Shown here: positions 41,415 through 52,564 of the stretch, one piece after another
Position numbering within the stretch: the stretch's first letter is position 1
Layout: each line of letters begins with the position of its first letter
Source of the DNA: Clostridium sp. KNHs214
GTDB taxonomy: Bacteria > Bacillota > Clostridia > Clostridiales > Clostridiaceae
NCBI RefSeq assembly: GCF_000744935.1
Contig: NZ_JQMW01000009.1
Location: 372,001 to 436,000 of the forward strand
DNA: 64,000 bases
Reading direction: 5' to 3'
The notes under the pieces: model-generated
Seen by the model: only the letters and a program-made list of their open reading frames with translations
What the model was told of the DNA's origin: nothing
Database searches by the model: none
Program-made: the position numbers and the translations under genes

Positions 41415-41966
41415 CTAAAGGGGTCTATAAACAATCCCACAGAATTTTTTTAATGCATTATTAAAAAGGCGTATATGAACTTTTTCATCTAGGATAATTC
41501 TTTGAAGTATTGCTCTAATATAAGGGTCATCAATGATGAATATGTGTTTTTTGTATTCTTCTATAGCCTTATATTCTGAATCTATATCAGCTTTTAGCCT
41601 TTCACAAAGAGTTATACCATAATAGACAAAACTACCATTCCAAAAATTGCCGCAGGTGCTATAAGAGCCTCTAATTACTGGATTTCCTCCTAGCTTTTTT
41701 ATGAGATCTGCTAATATTTCCATGTGAAGCATTTCTGTTATGGATACATTTTCCATAAGAGCTCCCAATTCATCACTAATGTCCTCAAAAAAGAAGTGAT
41801 GATACAGATATTGACTAATAGCGGTAAATTCACTAACCATTCCGGCATAGTCGTCCATTAATATAGAAGCATAATAAAGATTAGGACGAAGTACTTTTAC
41901 CTCAGGATATGGAGATGGATCAGCGTATTTCTCTCTTTGATGCATTTCATAATTAATTTTACTCAA
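41415..41966 (-). CDS. Ferritin-like di-iron/di-manganese protein
   Basis: This is a 183-residue protein with four helices and a full ligand set: SEFTAISQYLYHH, SITEMLHMEIL, DSEYKAIEEYKKH and ILDEKVHIRLF. It resembles manganese-catalase/CotJC-like or bacterioferritin-like domain proteins. The proline/tyrosine-rich N terminus resembles spore-coat relatives. GGAGG precedes the ATG on the minus strand. It is the third ferritin-like gene in the window. Confidence 0.78.
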   Translation of the reverse strand: MSKINYEMHQREKYADPSPYPEVKVLRPNLYYASILMDDYAGMVSEFTAISQYLYHHFFFEDISDELGALMENVSITEMLHMEILADLIKKLGGNPVIRGSYSTCGNFWNGSFVYYGITLCERLKADIDSEYKAIEEYKKHIFIIDDPYIRAILQRIILDEKVHIRLFNNALKKFCGIVYRPL

Positions 41967-42164
41967 AATATATTCCTCCTAAACATAAGTGTATTACTAC
42001 TATATATTTTTGTTATTTAAAAATTATGAATGTATAGAAGAGAATATCAGGGTATTTTTCACAAGTTTATTTTTTAGGTCATAAATTTCTATTAATTTAG
42101 GAATAATAAAGAATATAAAATATTATGATTAAAGGTATTTTTATTAAAAGAAAGAGGAGAAGAT

Positions 42165-43739
42165 ATGGAGAATTTAAAATTTGCAGATTTGGGTTTTAAT
42201 AATAATATTCTTAAGGCTATAGATGATATGGGGTTTGAAGAACCTTCTAAGATTCAAGCAGAAGTTATACCCGTTCTTTTGGAAGGATTTGATGTTATAG
42301 GTCAGGCTCAAACAGGTACTGGAAAAACTTTTGCTTTTGGAGCTCCAATTTTAAACAGTTTTGAAAAAAGTACTGGCAAAATATATAGTCTTATTTTAGC
42401 ACCTACAAGAGAATTGGCTATACAAGTAAATGATGAGATATCACGTATAGCAAAGCATACTAAAATTAAACTTCTGCCTGTATATGGAGGGCAACCTATA
42501 GAAAGACAGATTAAAACTTTAAAAAATGGAATAGACATTGTTGTAGGTACCCCAGGAAGAGTCTTGGATCTTATAAGAAGGAAGGTAATGGATTTAGGTT
42601 CTATTAAATTTTTAGTGCTTGATGAAGCTGATGAAATGCTTAATATGGGATTTATTGAAGATATAGAGGAGATAATAAATAAATGTAATAGTGAAAGGCA
42701 GACTTTATTATTTTCTGCTACAATGCCAAATGAAATCAAAAAACTTAGTAAAAAATATATGAAACCAGAAACGAAACAGATATCCATAATAAAAAATGCT
42801 ATGACTGTGTCTACTGTAAGTCAATATTATTATGAAATTAAGCAAAAAGAAAGATTTGAATCTTTTTGCAGGATATTGGATGTGGATGCTCCATCCACTG
42901 CAATTATTTTTTGTAGAACTAAAAAAGGCGTAGATCAATTAGTAGAGTCAATGCAGGCTAGAGGATACAATGTAGAAGGAATGCATGGAGATATGAATCA
43001 AAATCAAAGGATGAATACTTTAAGAAAGTTTAAAGAGGGGAATCTTGAATTTTTAGTAGCAACAGATGTAGCAGCTAGGGGCATTGATATTGAAAATATA
43101 TCTCATGTAATAAATTATGATTTGCCTCAGGATGTGGAATCTTATGTACATAGAATTGGAAGAACTGGTAGAGCTAATAGAGAAGGTACAGCGTACACCC
43201 TAGTTACTTCGAGAGAATACAGTCTTTTAAAACAAATTGAAAAGGCTACAAAAAGCAAAGTAAAGAGAAAAGAAATTCCAACTATTGATGACATATTTTA
43301 TGCAAAATATGAAAATATGCGCGTTAAAGTAAAAGAAACATTAGAACGGGAAGATTATAAAAAATTTGTTCCTTTAGCTAAGGAAATGGATGATGAATTT
43401 AGTTTAGTGGATGTAGCTGCTGCATTGATGAAAAACATATACGATAAAGAAATAAGTTATGATTATACAGAAAATAATTTGGGAGGCAGTTCTTATAATG
43501 TAAGATTATTTTTAACCGTTGGCCGTATGGATAAGTTAAGTGCGAAGGGTTTAGTTCAATTTTTATGTGATACTGCTAAAGTAGATAAAGAGGATATTGG
43601 GGACATAGATATACTACAGAAGTTTTCTTTTGTAGATGTAACGGAAAAAGCCTCTAATCATATAATAAATTATTGTTCAGGCAAAAGGCTTTGTGGAAGA
43701 AAAATGAAAATTGAAGTATCGAAATCTAAAAAAAGATAA
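42165..43739 (+). CDS. DEAD-box RNA helicase with DbpA-type RNA-binding tail
   Basis: This 524-residue ATP-dependent RNA helicase has the Q motif (KIQAEVIP), AQTGTGKT, PTRELA, GTPGRVLD, DEAD, SAT, ARGID and HRIGRTGR. The C-terminal ~75 residues (VRLFLTVGRMDKLSAKGLVQFL) match the DbpA RNA-binding domain that targets 23S rRNA in DbpA/YxiN. It likely helps large-subunit assembly. It is transcribed alone and followed by family D copy 2. Confidence 0.94.
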   Translation: MENLKFADLGFNNNILKAIDDMGFEEPSKIQAEVIPVLLEGFDVIGQAQTGTGKTFAFGAPILNSFEKSTGKIYSLILAPTRELAIQVNDEISRIAKHTKIKLLPVYGGQPIERQIKTLKNGIDIVVGTPGRVLDLIRRKVMDLGSIKFLVLDEADEMLNMGFIEDIEEIINKCNSERQTLLFSATMPNEIKKLSKKYMKPETKQISIIKNAMTVSTVSQYYYEIKQKERFESFCRILDVDAPSTAIIFCRTKKGVDQLVESMQARGYNVEGMHGDMNQNQRMNTLRKFKEGNLEFLVATDVAARGIDIENISHVINYDLPQDVESYVHRIGRTGRANREGTAYTLVTSREYSLLKQIEKATKSKVKRKEIPTIDDIFYAKYENMRVKVKETLEREDYKKFVPLAKEMDDEFSLVDVAAALMKNIYDKEISYDYTENNLGGSSYNVRLFLTVGRMDKLSAKGLVQFLCDTAKVDKEDIGDIDILQKFSFVDVTEKASNHIINYCSGKRLCGRKMKIEVSKSKKR

Positions 43740-43752
43740 TAAATATAGTGAA

Positions 43753-43827
43753 TTATTCCATGTCTAGCGGATCTAACACTGTATTTTATAGAAGATGCAG
43801 TATTAGATCCATCACGACACTGGATAA
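43753..43827. repeat. Family D structured element, copy 2
   Basis: TTATTCCATGTCTAG at the left and CACGACACTGGATAA at the right frame a stem GGATCTAACACTG/CAGTATTAGATCC. The outer sequence matches copy 1 at 36611, but the stem is unrelated in sequence. It lies between convergent helicase and ABC-F genes and may serve as their terminator. Confidence 0.65.
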
Positions 43828-43830
43828 CTA

Positions 43831-45283
<1,453 letters not shown>

Positions 45284-45437
45284 TTAGATTTTCATACTCA
45301 ATTCGACATTATATCATAAAAACCTGTGGATTTCACTCATAAAAATAAAGGATGCAACAAAATATTTGGAGCACCCTTTATTAAGAATATTGTTTAATCT
45401 AAGTAAGAATGTATTTTAAAAATTTTAATAGTTAAAA

Positions 45438-45800
45438 TTACATAACCCTACCAGGTATTATGGCATCAACTATTCCAATGATAACTGCTGCTATTAATGC
45501 ACCTAATATGGTAACTCGCATAGTAGGTACTATAAATTGTGTTAAGTAAAGTATTAAGGCTGCAATTAAGAAACCTTTTATGCCTTTTCCAAAAGGTGAA
45601 GCATCTACTTTCATAAATCTTTCAACTAAATAATCTAATACACTTATTACCACTGAGGCTAATAGTAATGGCCATAATCCATCAATAGTAAAGCCTGGTG
45701 TTAAAAAGGCTGTTATACTAACTACTACAGCAGTTACTACTAATCTAATTAAATAACTGACAATACCTGATATTTCTTTTTCTGGTCTATTTTCACTCAT
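45438..45800 (-). CDS. Phage holin family IV (YvlD-like) membrane protein
   Basis: The 120-residue protein has three or four TM helices (~13-34, 41-58, 72-90, 95-115) and the family features TPGFTIDG and AAVIIGIVDAIIPG. AAGGAG precedes the ATG. The family is named for similarity to holins, but chromosomal copies such as YvlD are not known lysis proteins. No phage genes surround it. Confidence 0.85.
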   Translation of the reverse strand: MSENRPEKEISGIVSYLIRLVVTAVVVSITAFLTPGFTIDGLWPLLLASVVISVLDYLVERFMKVDASPFGKGIKGFLIAALILYLTQFIVPTMRVTILGALIAAVIIGIVDAIIPGRVM

Positions 45801-45952
45801 GTTTAATCACTCCTTGTTTAAATCATTATTTATATATATTTTGCACAAAAATACTAAAAATATTACTTATATGTATTAGTTTTTGTAAGTAAAATAAATC
45901 AAATTTTATTTTTAAAATTATAATTATAAAATATGCCATAGAAGTTTTATTT

Positions 45953-46068
45953 TTATCTGTCTAAAAGAAGAATTTCTAAAATAAAATTTAAACAGTTCCT
46001 TCGCTTCTTATGCAAGTCATTCCAGAGAAATTTCATAATTCAGGTAATGTAATGCTTTTTGTGGGATA
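45953..46068. repeat. Family A-related repeat, copy 6
   Basis: It begins CTGTCTAAAAGAAG like copy 4 and ends TTTTTGTGGGATAATCAT like copies 1 and 3. The shared core is TTCTTATGCAAGTCATTCCAG. The remaining bases of the gene-free stretch 45801-46146 are AT-rich without other signals. Confidence 0.75.
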
Positions 46069-46146
46069 ATCATGATATAATTAATATTATGATTTTAACT
46101 TGACTAAACATATTTCAAAATTTACGTTTTTTTATTGGAGGTAAAA

Positions 46147-46950
46147 ATGTCAACGCAAATAATTATCGTACTTTTATTAACATTTGTAATATACGTTATA
46201 TCTACATTGGCATATTCAGTAAGGATAGTTGGAGTTAGAACAGGAAGAATAGCCATATCTTTTGCAGTGTTTAATGTGTTTGCCTTGATATCAAGGACTG
46301 CAAACACTATACAAGCACCGCTATTGGCTAAAAATATAGAGAAGAGCATACAGATGGGTAATTCTGAAGCATTGTTATATATGTTTAGATGGATACTACT
46401 TTCTACTACACTAGCTACTATAACAGGAGCTCTTTTGATGCCTACATTTATAAAAGTATTTTCTAAGGCAGTGGAAGCTTTTAGTGTACATCGTTCCATA
46501 CCTAAGTTATTAATACATGGTTTTTCAAAAACAGGAGTGGAGCAGTTTAAAAAAAGTATTACTAAGCCTACTCGAAGTAATATAGCTCAATTAAAAAGTT
46601 TTAAAAGAATACCTAAAAAAGTTATAGTTTTAAGTACTGTAGCTTTCTCCATTTCAACAGTTGGAGTATTAGCTTCATTATATGCTGGGTGTTTAAATCC
46701 AGAATTAAGAACTACTTGCAGTACATTATCCTCAGTTATTAATGGTGCAGCTACTATATTGATGTTTATATTTGTAGATCCATTTGTATCCATGTTAACA
46801 GATGATGTTATAAGAGGAGAGTGCAGCGAAGTACAGTTCAATAGGTGCATAACTTTTATAGTAGCAGGGTTAATAGTAGGAACTTTAGTAGCACAAGTTC
46901 TTCTTGTACCCGCTGCAAAAATAATCGGATTTGTGGCAAAGATTATATAA
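46147..46950 (+). CDS. amj: Lipid II flippase Amj family protein
   Basis: Amj is an alternative lipid II flippase that can replace MurJ in Bacillus subtilis. The 267-residue membrane protein has about six TM helices and begins MSTQIIIVLLLTFVIYVIST, followed by YSVRIVGVRTGRIAISFA, strongly like Amj/YdaH. The ATG at 46147 follows GGAGGT; the frame from 46135 starts at a TTG whose next codon lies in the ribosome site. Its 3' end overlaps the convergent SOD gene by 8 bp. Confidence 0.88.
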   Translation: MSTQIIIVLLLTFVIYVISTLAYSVRIVGVRTGRIAISFAVFNVFALISRTANTIQAPLLAKNIEKSIQMGNSEALLYMFRWILLSTTLATITGALLMPTFIKVFSKAVEAFSVHRSIPKLLIHGFSKTGVEQFKKSITKPTRSNIAQLKSFKRIPKKVIVLSTVAFSISTVGVLASLYAGCLNPELRTTCSTLSSVINGAATILMFIFVDPFVSMLTDDVIRGECSEVQFNRCITFIVAGLIVGTLVAQVLLVPAAKIIGFVAKII

Positions 46951-47512
46951 TAACTCCGCAGGCCAATCTTCTACCAGCATTTCCTGCAGGTTGGCTTCTA
47001 TAGTCGTCGGGACTTTCATGTATAATCACAGCTTTGCCTATAACATCTTTAACCTTAAATTTATTTGTAAAGAAGCACATAGCAGCATAGCCGTTATTAG
47101 AAAAGAGTACAGGAAAATCACCAGCGTGATTTCCATGTGGCTGATTTGTAGGGTTCCAATGTTCACCAGCTCCTTTAAAAGGAGCATTATTATCTCCTAC
47201 TTCACAATTTCCAAATTGGTGTATATGAAAACCATGAGGACCTATAGGAGGATTGTTTCCAGAAGCAGGCTTATATTCAGGCAGTCCTGAAACTTTAATG
47301 CAAACTTGTGTGCCACCAGGTACATCCATAAAATATACTATCCCTCTTATATTGGGAGCAAGGGGACTAGCTTTTAATTGGGCGTAAGCAGTATTTTTTA
47401 TATTAGGATTTACATCACTCCTAAAATAATCATCTATGATAGTTTCACCATAGCAATCATAAGGGGAGTTTAGTTCATCAAAATATGGATAATAATAAGA
47501 ATAATCATACAT
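46943..47512 (-). CDS. Cu/Zn superoxide dismutase family protein without signal peptide
   Basis: The 189-residue protein contains the complete ligand set: GFHIHQFG (Cu ligands), GEHWNP (bridging His), QPHGNHAGDFP (Zn His and Asp) and AVIIHES (Cu His), plus FGNC/LACG cysteines and GNAGRRLACGVI with the electrostatic Arg. It has no signal sequence but a Tyr-rich N terminus (MYDYSYYYPYFDE). Such clostridial proteins are found in spore-coat-like contexts; the location here is inferred. It is followed downstream on the other strand by amj. Confidence 0.9.
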   Translation of the reverse strand: MYDYSYYYPYFDELNSPYDCYGETIIDDYFRSDVNPNIKNTAYAQLKASPLAPNIRGIVYFMDVPGGTQVCIKVSGLPEYKPASGNNPPIGPHGFHIHQFGNCEVGDNNAPFKGAGEHWNPTNQPHGNHAGDFPVLFSNNGYAAMCFFTNKFKVKDVIGKAVIIHESPDDYRSQPAGNAGRRLACGVII

Positions 47513-47559
47513 AATTAAAAACCTCTTTCAATAAATATTTATTCAAATTATAGATGATA

Positions 47560-48087
47560 TTACACACAATAGAAAGAATCTATTTTTCTTAAGTCAAGAC
47601 CAAAATAAACCCATCTAAATCCCATCCAGCGCCATCCGCTTATGGATCTTCTGCCTACATAGGTTAAATAAGCCCAATAGGATCTTCTATTGGATTGCCA
47701 TATATAGGTAAATCTATATAGACAAGGTCTTATGGAACCAGTGTCTACAGCTTTTGTGTTTATTCCTCCAGCTTTTGCTGTAGATTTACTAGGAGTAAAA
47801 CTTGGTGGAGGTGCAGTTGGAGGGCCTTGCATATTTGGGGCATTTGGTATACCAGGGAAAGGGGGCATATTTACTTGTCTTTGTCCTCCTGGTATTTGGC
47901 GCATTCCGTGCATTTGAGCAAAAGGACAAAATTCACAAGAAACGTTCATAGGATAATAATCATTAGAATTCATATAAGAATAGTCCATTTCATCTAGATC
48001 TAGGTCATCAAAATCTGAGTCATCAAAATAATTTTCATATAGATCCATATCATTAAAATCCATATTTTCATTTTCATAAACTTCCAT
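47560..48087 (-). CDS. Acidic/proline-rich hypothetical protein, possible spore-surface protein
   Basis: I do not recognise a named family. The 175-residue product has an Asp/Glu/Tyr-rich N-terminal half (~1-45), a CEFCPFAQMHGM segment, a Pro-rich linker (~75-105, PPFPGIPNAP) and a C-terminal aromatic/Arg-rich domain (WQSNRRSYWAYLTYV, GWRWMGFRWVYFGLDL). The C-terminal domain looks compact. It lies 48 bp upstream of the SOD gene on the same strand, so the two may be cotranscribed. The composition resembles surface or coat proteins, but this is a guess. Confidence 0.6.
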   Translation of the reverse strand: MEVYENENMDFNDMDLYENYFDDSDFDDLDLDEMDYSYMNSNDYYPMNVSCEFCPFAQMHGMRQIPGGQRQVNMPPFPGIPNAPNMQGPPTAPPPSFTPSKSTAKAGGINTKAVDTGSIRPCLYRFTYIWQSNRRSYWAYLTYVGRRSISGWRWMGFRWVYFGLDLRKIDSFYCV

Positions 48088-48361
48088 AATGTATTTAATC
48101 TCCTATTAAATTGATACAATATATAATATGTAAAATAAATAGTATGGTTACTTAATATATAGAGCATATATGCTACTATAACTTAAATTTGTAACTTGAA
48201 TCCTTAACATTTAAAACTTTGATATTAAAATTGCGAAAGTTTTAATATTTAATATACAACTGTAGAGTAGAAATTGAAGCATGCTATAAAATGGGAATAA
48301 TCAATTGACGAATTTTGTAGTATAATAAAAATGTATATAAAAAGGGAAAGGAAAGAAAACT

Positions 48362-50431
48362 ATGAGACGTGAATATGTAAATTACATGGCAGATTTGCCC
48401 ATTGCAATTTCTATGATAAATATAATACAGTACCCGATACATTGGCATGACAGCATAGAAATATTATTTGTACTCAAGGGTAGTATAAGTGTAACAATTG
48501 AAACTGAAAAATATGAGGTTGAAGAAGGAGAAATAGAGATAATAAACTGTGATGAGGCTCACAGCATAAAGGCTATACAAGAGGAAAATAAAGTACTTTT
48601 ATTTCATTTGGATCCTAATTTTTTTGAAAAGTACTTTAACGATATAAGAAATATATTTTTTTATACGAATTCATCAGAAGAAGGGGCCCAGGAAGAAGAA
48701 AAATACTATGAACTTAGAAGATATTTATCCATACTGGTTTGTGAGGCTATTCAAAAGGCAGATAAATATGAAGATAATATAGAAGAAAGTTTAGTAGAAC
48801 TATTATATCATCTTATAAATAATTTTCATCAGCTTATGTATGAAAGGGAAACCTTAAAAGACAATGATGAACAGTTTAAAAGATATGATAGAATAGTTAG
48901 ATATATATACAGTAATTATAAGGATAAAATAAGTCTTCAAGAAATAGCAAAAAAAGAGTTTTTAAGTTCGGATTACTTATCCCATGAAATAAAAAATACT
49001 GTAGGATATAGTTTCAAGGATTTCTTAAATTTAACAAGGGTAGAAGAATCTATAAAATTACTGCTTGATACAGACATGACGGTGTCAGAGATTTCTGAGG
49101 AATTGGGATTTTCTCATATTAGATACTTTAATAAGCATTTTAAAAAGCATTATAATTGTACTCCTCTTCAGTATAGAAAAAAATATAAAGTAGATGATGA
49201 AAAACTTGAAGCATTAAAGAATACTAATATATTAGATATAAAGGAAAGTTTAGAATATGTTTCTGTTTACTTAGAAGATTATGATAGGTTTAATTATGAA
49301 AATAAGATAGTTAAGGTTGGTATAAATCCTTTAGCTGAAAAAGGAGAATTCCAACATGATTTTAGAGAAATTATAAATATAGGAGAAGCTAAAGAATTAT
49401 TAAAGGAATCTGGAAGAAATTTCATAAGTGAGTTGCAAAGAGATATAGAATTCAGTTATGCTACAATATATGATGTGTTTTCTGACCATATGGGTGTAGG
49501 AATATGCAATGAAGATTTTTTCAATTGGAATGAAGTAAAAGAAGTGATGGACTTTTTACTATCTATAAAATTAAGACCCTTTATAGTTATAGATGATAAA
49601 ATAGGAATAGTAAAACTTAAAAGTATATTAGAAAGCTTTGTAAGTTATTTTAGGGAAGAATATGGAGACTATGAAATATCAAAATGGAAAGTTAAAATCT
49701 CACAAGAGTTAACAGAAAAAAATAAAAAAATTGTAGAAGAAGCACTTAATGGATATTTGGATATTGAAGAATATTACGTACCTAAACTTAATAGAGATTT
49801 AATATATGACACTTGTTACATGATACCATATATAATAGAAAACTCTATAGAGGGCAATAATCTTTATTTTAAAGCTTTTGATTGTATGGCTTCTGGGGCA
49901 CATATTACTAATGAATTATTTCTTGGAGATTATGGTCTAATAAATCAACATGGAATGAAAAAACCATCATATTATGCTTATTATTTTTTATCTAAATTAG
50001 GAGATACATTAATAGATAAGGGAGAGGGGTATATAGTTACAAAACAAGGAGATGATATTCAAATATTGCTATGCAGTTATGGTGATGAGATAACCAAATT
50101 AATAATGTTTGAAAATATGTTAAAAAAGAGAGGAATAAAGAAAACTGCAGAAAGAAAATTTTCATTAAACATAGTTAATTTGTCCTATGATTATAACATA
50201 ATTAAATATGACATAAATGAAAGGCAAGGTTCTACCTATAATTATTGGATTAACATGGGTAAGCCTAAAAGATTAAAAGATGAGGAAGTAGAACTTTTAA
50301 AAAATTCTTCATTTCCTAAAATTTCTTTCCAATTTGCTAAAAGGAGTACGGTTTATAATATTGTATCCAAAATAAATGGATATGGAGCTACTCTCATAAT
50401 CTTAAAAAAAGTACAAAAGCACCTTTATTAA
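48362..50431 (+). CDS. AraC-family regulator with GH39-like C-terminal domain
   Basis: This 689-residue regulator has an N-terminal cupin-like sensor (~20-95, HWHDSIEILFVLKGS), AraC helix-turn-helix region (~175-280: ISLQEIAKKEFLSSDYLSHEIK and TVSEISEELGFSHIRYFNKHFKKHY), and ~400 C-terminal residues resembling GH39/beta-xylosidase-like barrels (YYAYYFLSKLGDTLI near the end). The barrel probably senses a glycoside or acts as a dimerisation module; catalytic Glu pairs are not clearly seen. Its target genes are not obvious nearby. Confidence 0.85.
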   Translation: MRREYVNYMADLPIAISMINIIQYPIHWHDSIEILFVLKGSISVTIETEKYEVEEGEIEIINCDEAHSIKAIQEENKVLLFHLDPNFFEKYFNDIRNIFFYTNSSEEGAQEEEKYYELRRYLSILVCEAIQKADKYEDNIEESLVELLYHLINNFHQLMYERETLKDNDEQFKRYDRIVRYIYSNYKDKISLQEIAKKEFLSSDYLSHEIKNTVGYSFKDFLNLTRVEESIKLLLDTDMTVSEISEELGFSHIRYFNKHFKKHYNCTPLQYRKKYKVDDEKLEALKNTNILDIKESLEYVSVYLEDYDRFNYENKIVKVGINPLAEKGEFQHDFREIINIGEAKELLKESGRNFISELQRDIEFSYATIYDVFSDHMGVGICNEDFFNWNEVKEVMDFLLSIKLRPFIVIDDKIGIVKLKSILESFVSYFREEYGDYEISKWKVKISQELTEKNKKIVEEALNGYLDIEEYYVPKLNRDLIYDTCYMIPYIIENSIEGNNLYFKAFDCMASGAHITNELFLGDYGLINQHGMKKPSYYAYYFLSKLGDTLIDKGEGYIVTKQGDDIQILLCSYGDEITKLIMFENMLKKRGIKKTAERKFSLNIVNLSYDYNIIKYDINERQGSTYNYWINMGKPKRLKDEEVELLKNSSFPKISFQFAKRSTVYNIVSKINGYGATLIILKKVQKHLY

Positions 50432-50443
50432 GGTGCTTTTTTT
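50416..50443 (+). terminator. Terminator of the AraC-family gene
   Basis: AAAGCACCTT/AAGGTGCTTT with a four-base loop and a T-run overlaps the last codons and stop of the gene. Confidence 0.88.
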
Positions 50444-50712
50444 GTTTATTTCCGTAAAACAACATTTTATAAAGTAAGCAAGTTTATACCTAATTATAAG
50501 CATATAAGTGAATGTAATAGTTATTATTTTAAATTATAATGTTAATATAAGAGTTTTAAAAAAGCAATAACAAAAAAGTACTTAAATTTTAAAATGATTA
50601 AATTTAAGGAATACTTAAGGGATAAATTTCCCCAATAATTATAGAAAGGTCGTGAGACTATAAAGCTTCAGAGAAAAATTAAATACGAAAACAGGAAAGA
50701 AAGGTGAAAAAT

Positions 50713-52152
50713 ATGGCAGTAAACACTCAGAAGTCTACTCATGGTAATATGGATTTTGCCACGGGAAAAGTGAGTAGAGTATTAATCAAATTTGCCATTC
50801 CAGCCATAATATCCTTGTTCGTTGCAGAGCTTTATAATATGGTAGACACCATATTTGTAGGTAGAGCCATAGGAGCTACGGCCATAGGCGCATTAACTAT
50901 AGCCTTCCCTATACAAAGATTAATGTCATCTTTAGGACTTTTAATCGCTGTAGGAGCTTCAACTATAGTAGCTAGAAGTTTAGGAGAAGGTAACTACAAA
51001 AAAATTTCAAAGATAATAATCAATTCTTTAATTATCATGGTTTTAATTATGTCTACACTTATAATGGGTATATATATTTTTAAAAATCCTATTATAAGAG
51101 GATTAGGTGCAACTGACAATATATTTCCTTATGCAAATGACTATATAAAAATAGTTGTAATTGGAGGAATATTTCAAGGTTTTACATTGATTATAGGTTA
51201 TATTTTGACTGCCCTAGGGAATGCCAGAATTAATTTAGTAGCTACATCTATAGGAGCTATATGTAATGTAATAATAGACTTTTTACTTGTAATAGTCTTT
51301 CCTTTAGGAGTTACAGGAGCAGCAATTGCCACTGTGGCATCTCAAATTATTTCTAGTATATTTGCACTATATCATTTCTTAAAGGTAAAAGGTAAACTAA
51401 ATTTGTCTTTAAGTTTCAATATGGATAGAAAAATAAGTTCTACTATAATGGCTGTAGGTTTTTCTACATTTATAGTTGAAATATCAGATGCGGTAGTTGC
51501 AGTAGTTTTAAATAATATGTTGGTTCCCTATGGAGATACAGCCATAGTTATAGTTGGAATTATATCGAAAATATCTATGTTTATGTATATTACAATAATA
51601 GGTATAAGCTCTGCTATGCAGCCAATAGCAGCTTTCAACTATGGTGCTAAAAACTATAAGAGGGTTAAAGAAGTGGCAAAAAAGGCTAAAATTGCAACTT
51701 GGATAACTTCAATAGTTATTTGGGCAGTAATGATGATATTTGCAGCACCTATAATAGGAAGTTTTGTAAGAGAAAAGGATATATTGATGGAGGCTATAAA
51801 GGCATTTAGAATAGTGATATGCATTTTCCCATGTATAGGAAGTTATTTTGTAGCTATATATTATTATCAAGCTATTGGTGAGGCAAAGATTTCTTTACTT
51901 CTATCTATATACAGACAGCTTTTAATATTTATTCCGGTAGTTGTAATTACTATAAAGTACTTTGGAATGCTAGGTACTTGGATAGCATATCCTTTATCTG
52001 ATATGATATCAGCGATTACAGGAATATATTATATGAGAAAGGCTAGAGTATATATAGATGAAGATATAATGGAAGAAAGAAAAATTGCAGAGAAAAGAAA
52101 ACTTAAAGAATCATATGCTAATGGCAGAATAGGACGAATGAGAGAGGCTTAA
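50713..52152 (+). CDS. MATE family efflux transporter
   Basis: This 479-residue protein has twelve TM helices and exports drugs or metabolites using an ion gradient. ALYNMVDTIFVGR-like ELYNMVDTIFVGRAIGA and the second-half repeat VEISDAVVAVVLNNML are typical of the DinF/NorM MATE group. The ATG at 50713 follows AAAGGTG; a GTG at 50704 overlaps it. The C-terminal tail is basic and cytoplasmic. Confidence 0.93.
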   Translation: MAVNTQKSTHGNMDFATGKVSRVLIKFAIPAIISLFVAELYNMVDTIFVGRAIGATAIGALTIAFPIQRLMSSLGLLIAVGASTIVARSLGEGNYKKISKIIINSLIIMVLIMSTLIMGIYIFKNPIIRGLGATDNIFPYANDYIKIVVIGGIFQGFTLIIGYILTALGNARINLVATSIGAICNVIIDFLLVIVFPLGVTGAAIATVASQIISSIFALYHFLKVKGKLNLSLSFNMDRKISSTIMAVGFSTFIVEISDAVVAVVLNNMLVPYGDTAIVIVGIISKISMFMYITIIGISSAMQPIAAFNYGAKNYKRVKEVAKKAKIATWITSIVIWAVMMIFAAPIIGSFVREKDILMEAIKAFRIVICIFPCIGSYFVAIYYYQAIGEAKISLLLSIYRQLLIFIPVVVITIKYFGMLGTWIAYPLSDMISAITGIYYMRKARVYIDEDIMEERKIAEKRKLKESYANGRIGRMREA

Positions 52153-52564
52153 TATGGTAAAGTTTTAAAACTCAATATAAGGAACATTCAAAGAAATAAC
52201 AAGTCAGTATGATAGTATATATTGCGTCATATTGTGTTAGCAGAACCCGCCGATAGTTCTAAGGCGGAACCTGCTTCCTTGTCTGACACAAAATATACCA
52301 GCATTTTTGCCTTGCTATTTCTTTTCATGTACCTAAATACTGAATGAATGATAAGTATATTCAATATAGTTACCATCTATTCAGTATTTTTTATTTTAAA
52401 AATTAAGTAACAAAATTGTTAAATTACATACTGTTATTTTCATATAGTAAAGACTATGATAGAATTATGATAAATGTATATTAATATATAAATTTTATTT
52501 AAATTGCCAATAAATAATATGAAAGCTATTTAAAATATAATATACTTTATGGAGGATTTTAATC
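52153..52564. repeat. Intergenic stretch with family B copy 3
   Basis: Family B copy 3 spans about 52180-52334 with inverted ends AAAGAAATAACAAGTCA and TTGCTATTTCTTTTCAT and the centre GCAGAACCCGCCGATAGTTCT. Around it, 52340-52390 contains ATTCAGTATTT-type AT repeats (ACTGAATGA / TATTCAGTA). A GGAGG site for ogt lies at the end. Confidence 0.75.

Noticed and set aside
45438-45800. Prophage based on the holin-like gene
   Set aside because: No other phage gene is nearby; YvlD-type proteins are chromosomal.
46931-47290. Plus-strand frame opposite the SOD gene
   Set aside because: It is a shadow of the SOD coding sequence without a ribosome site.
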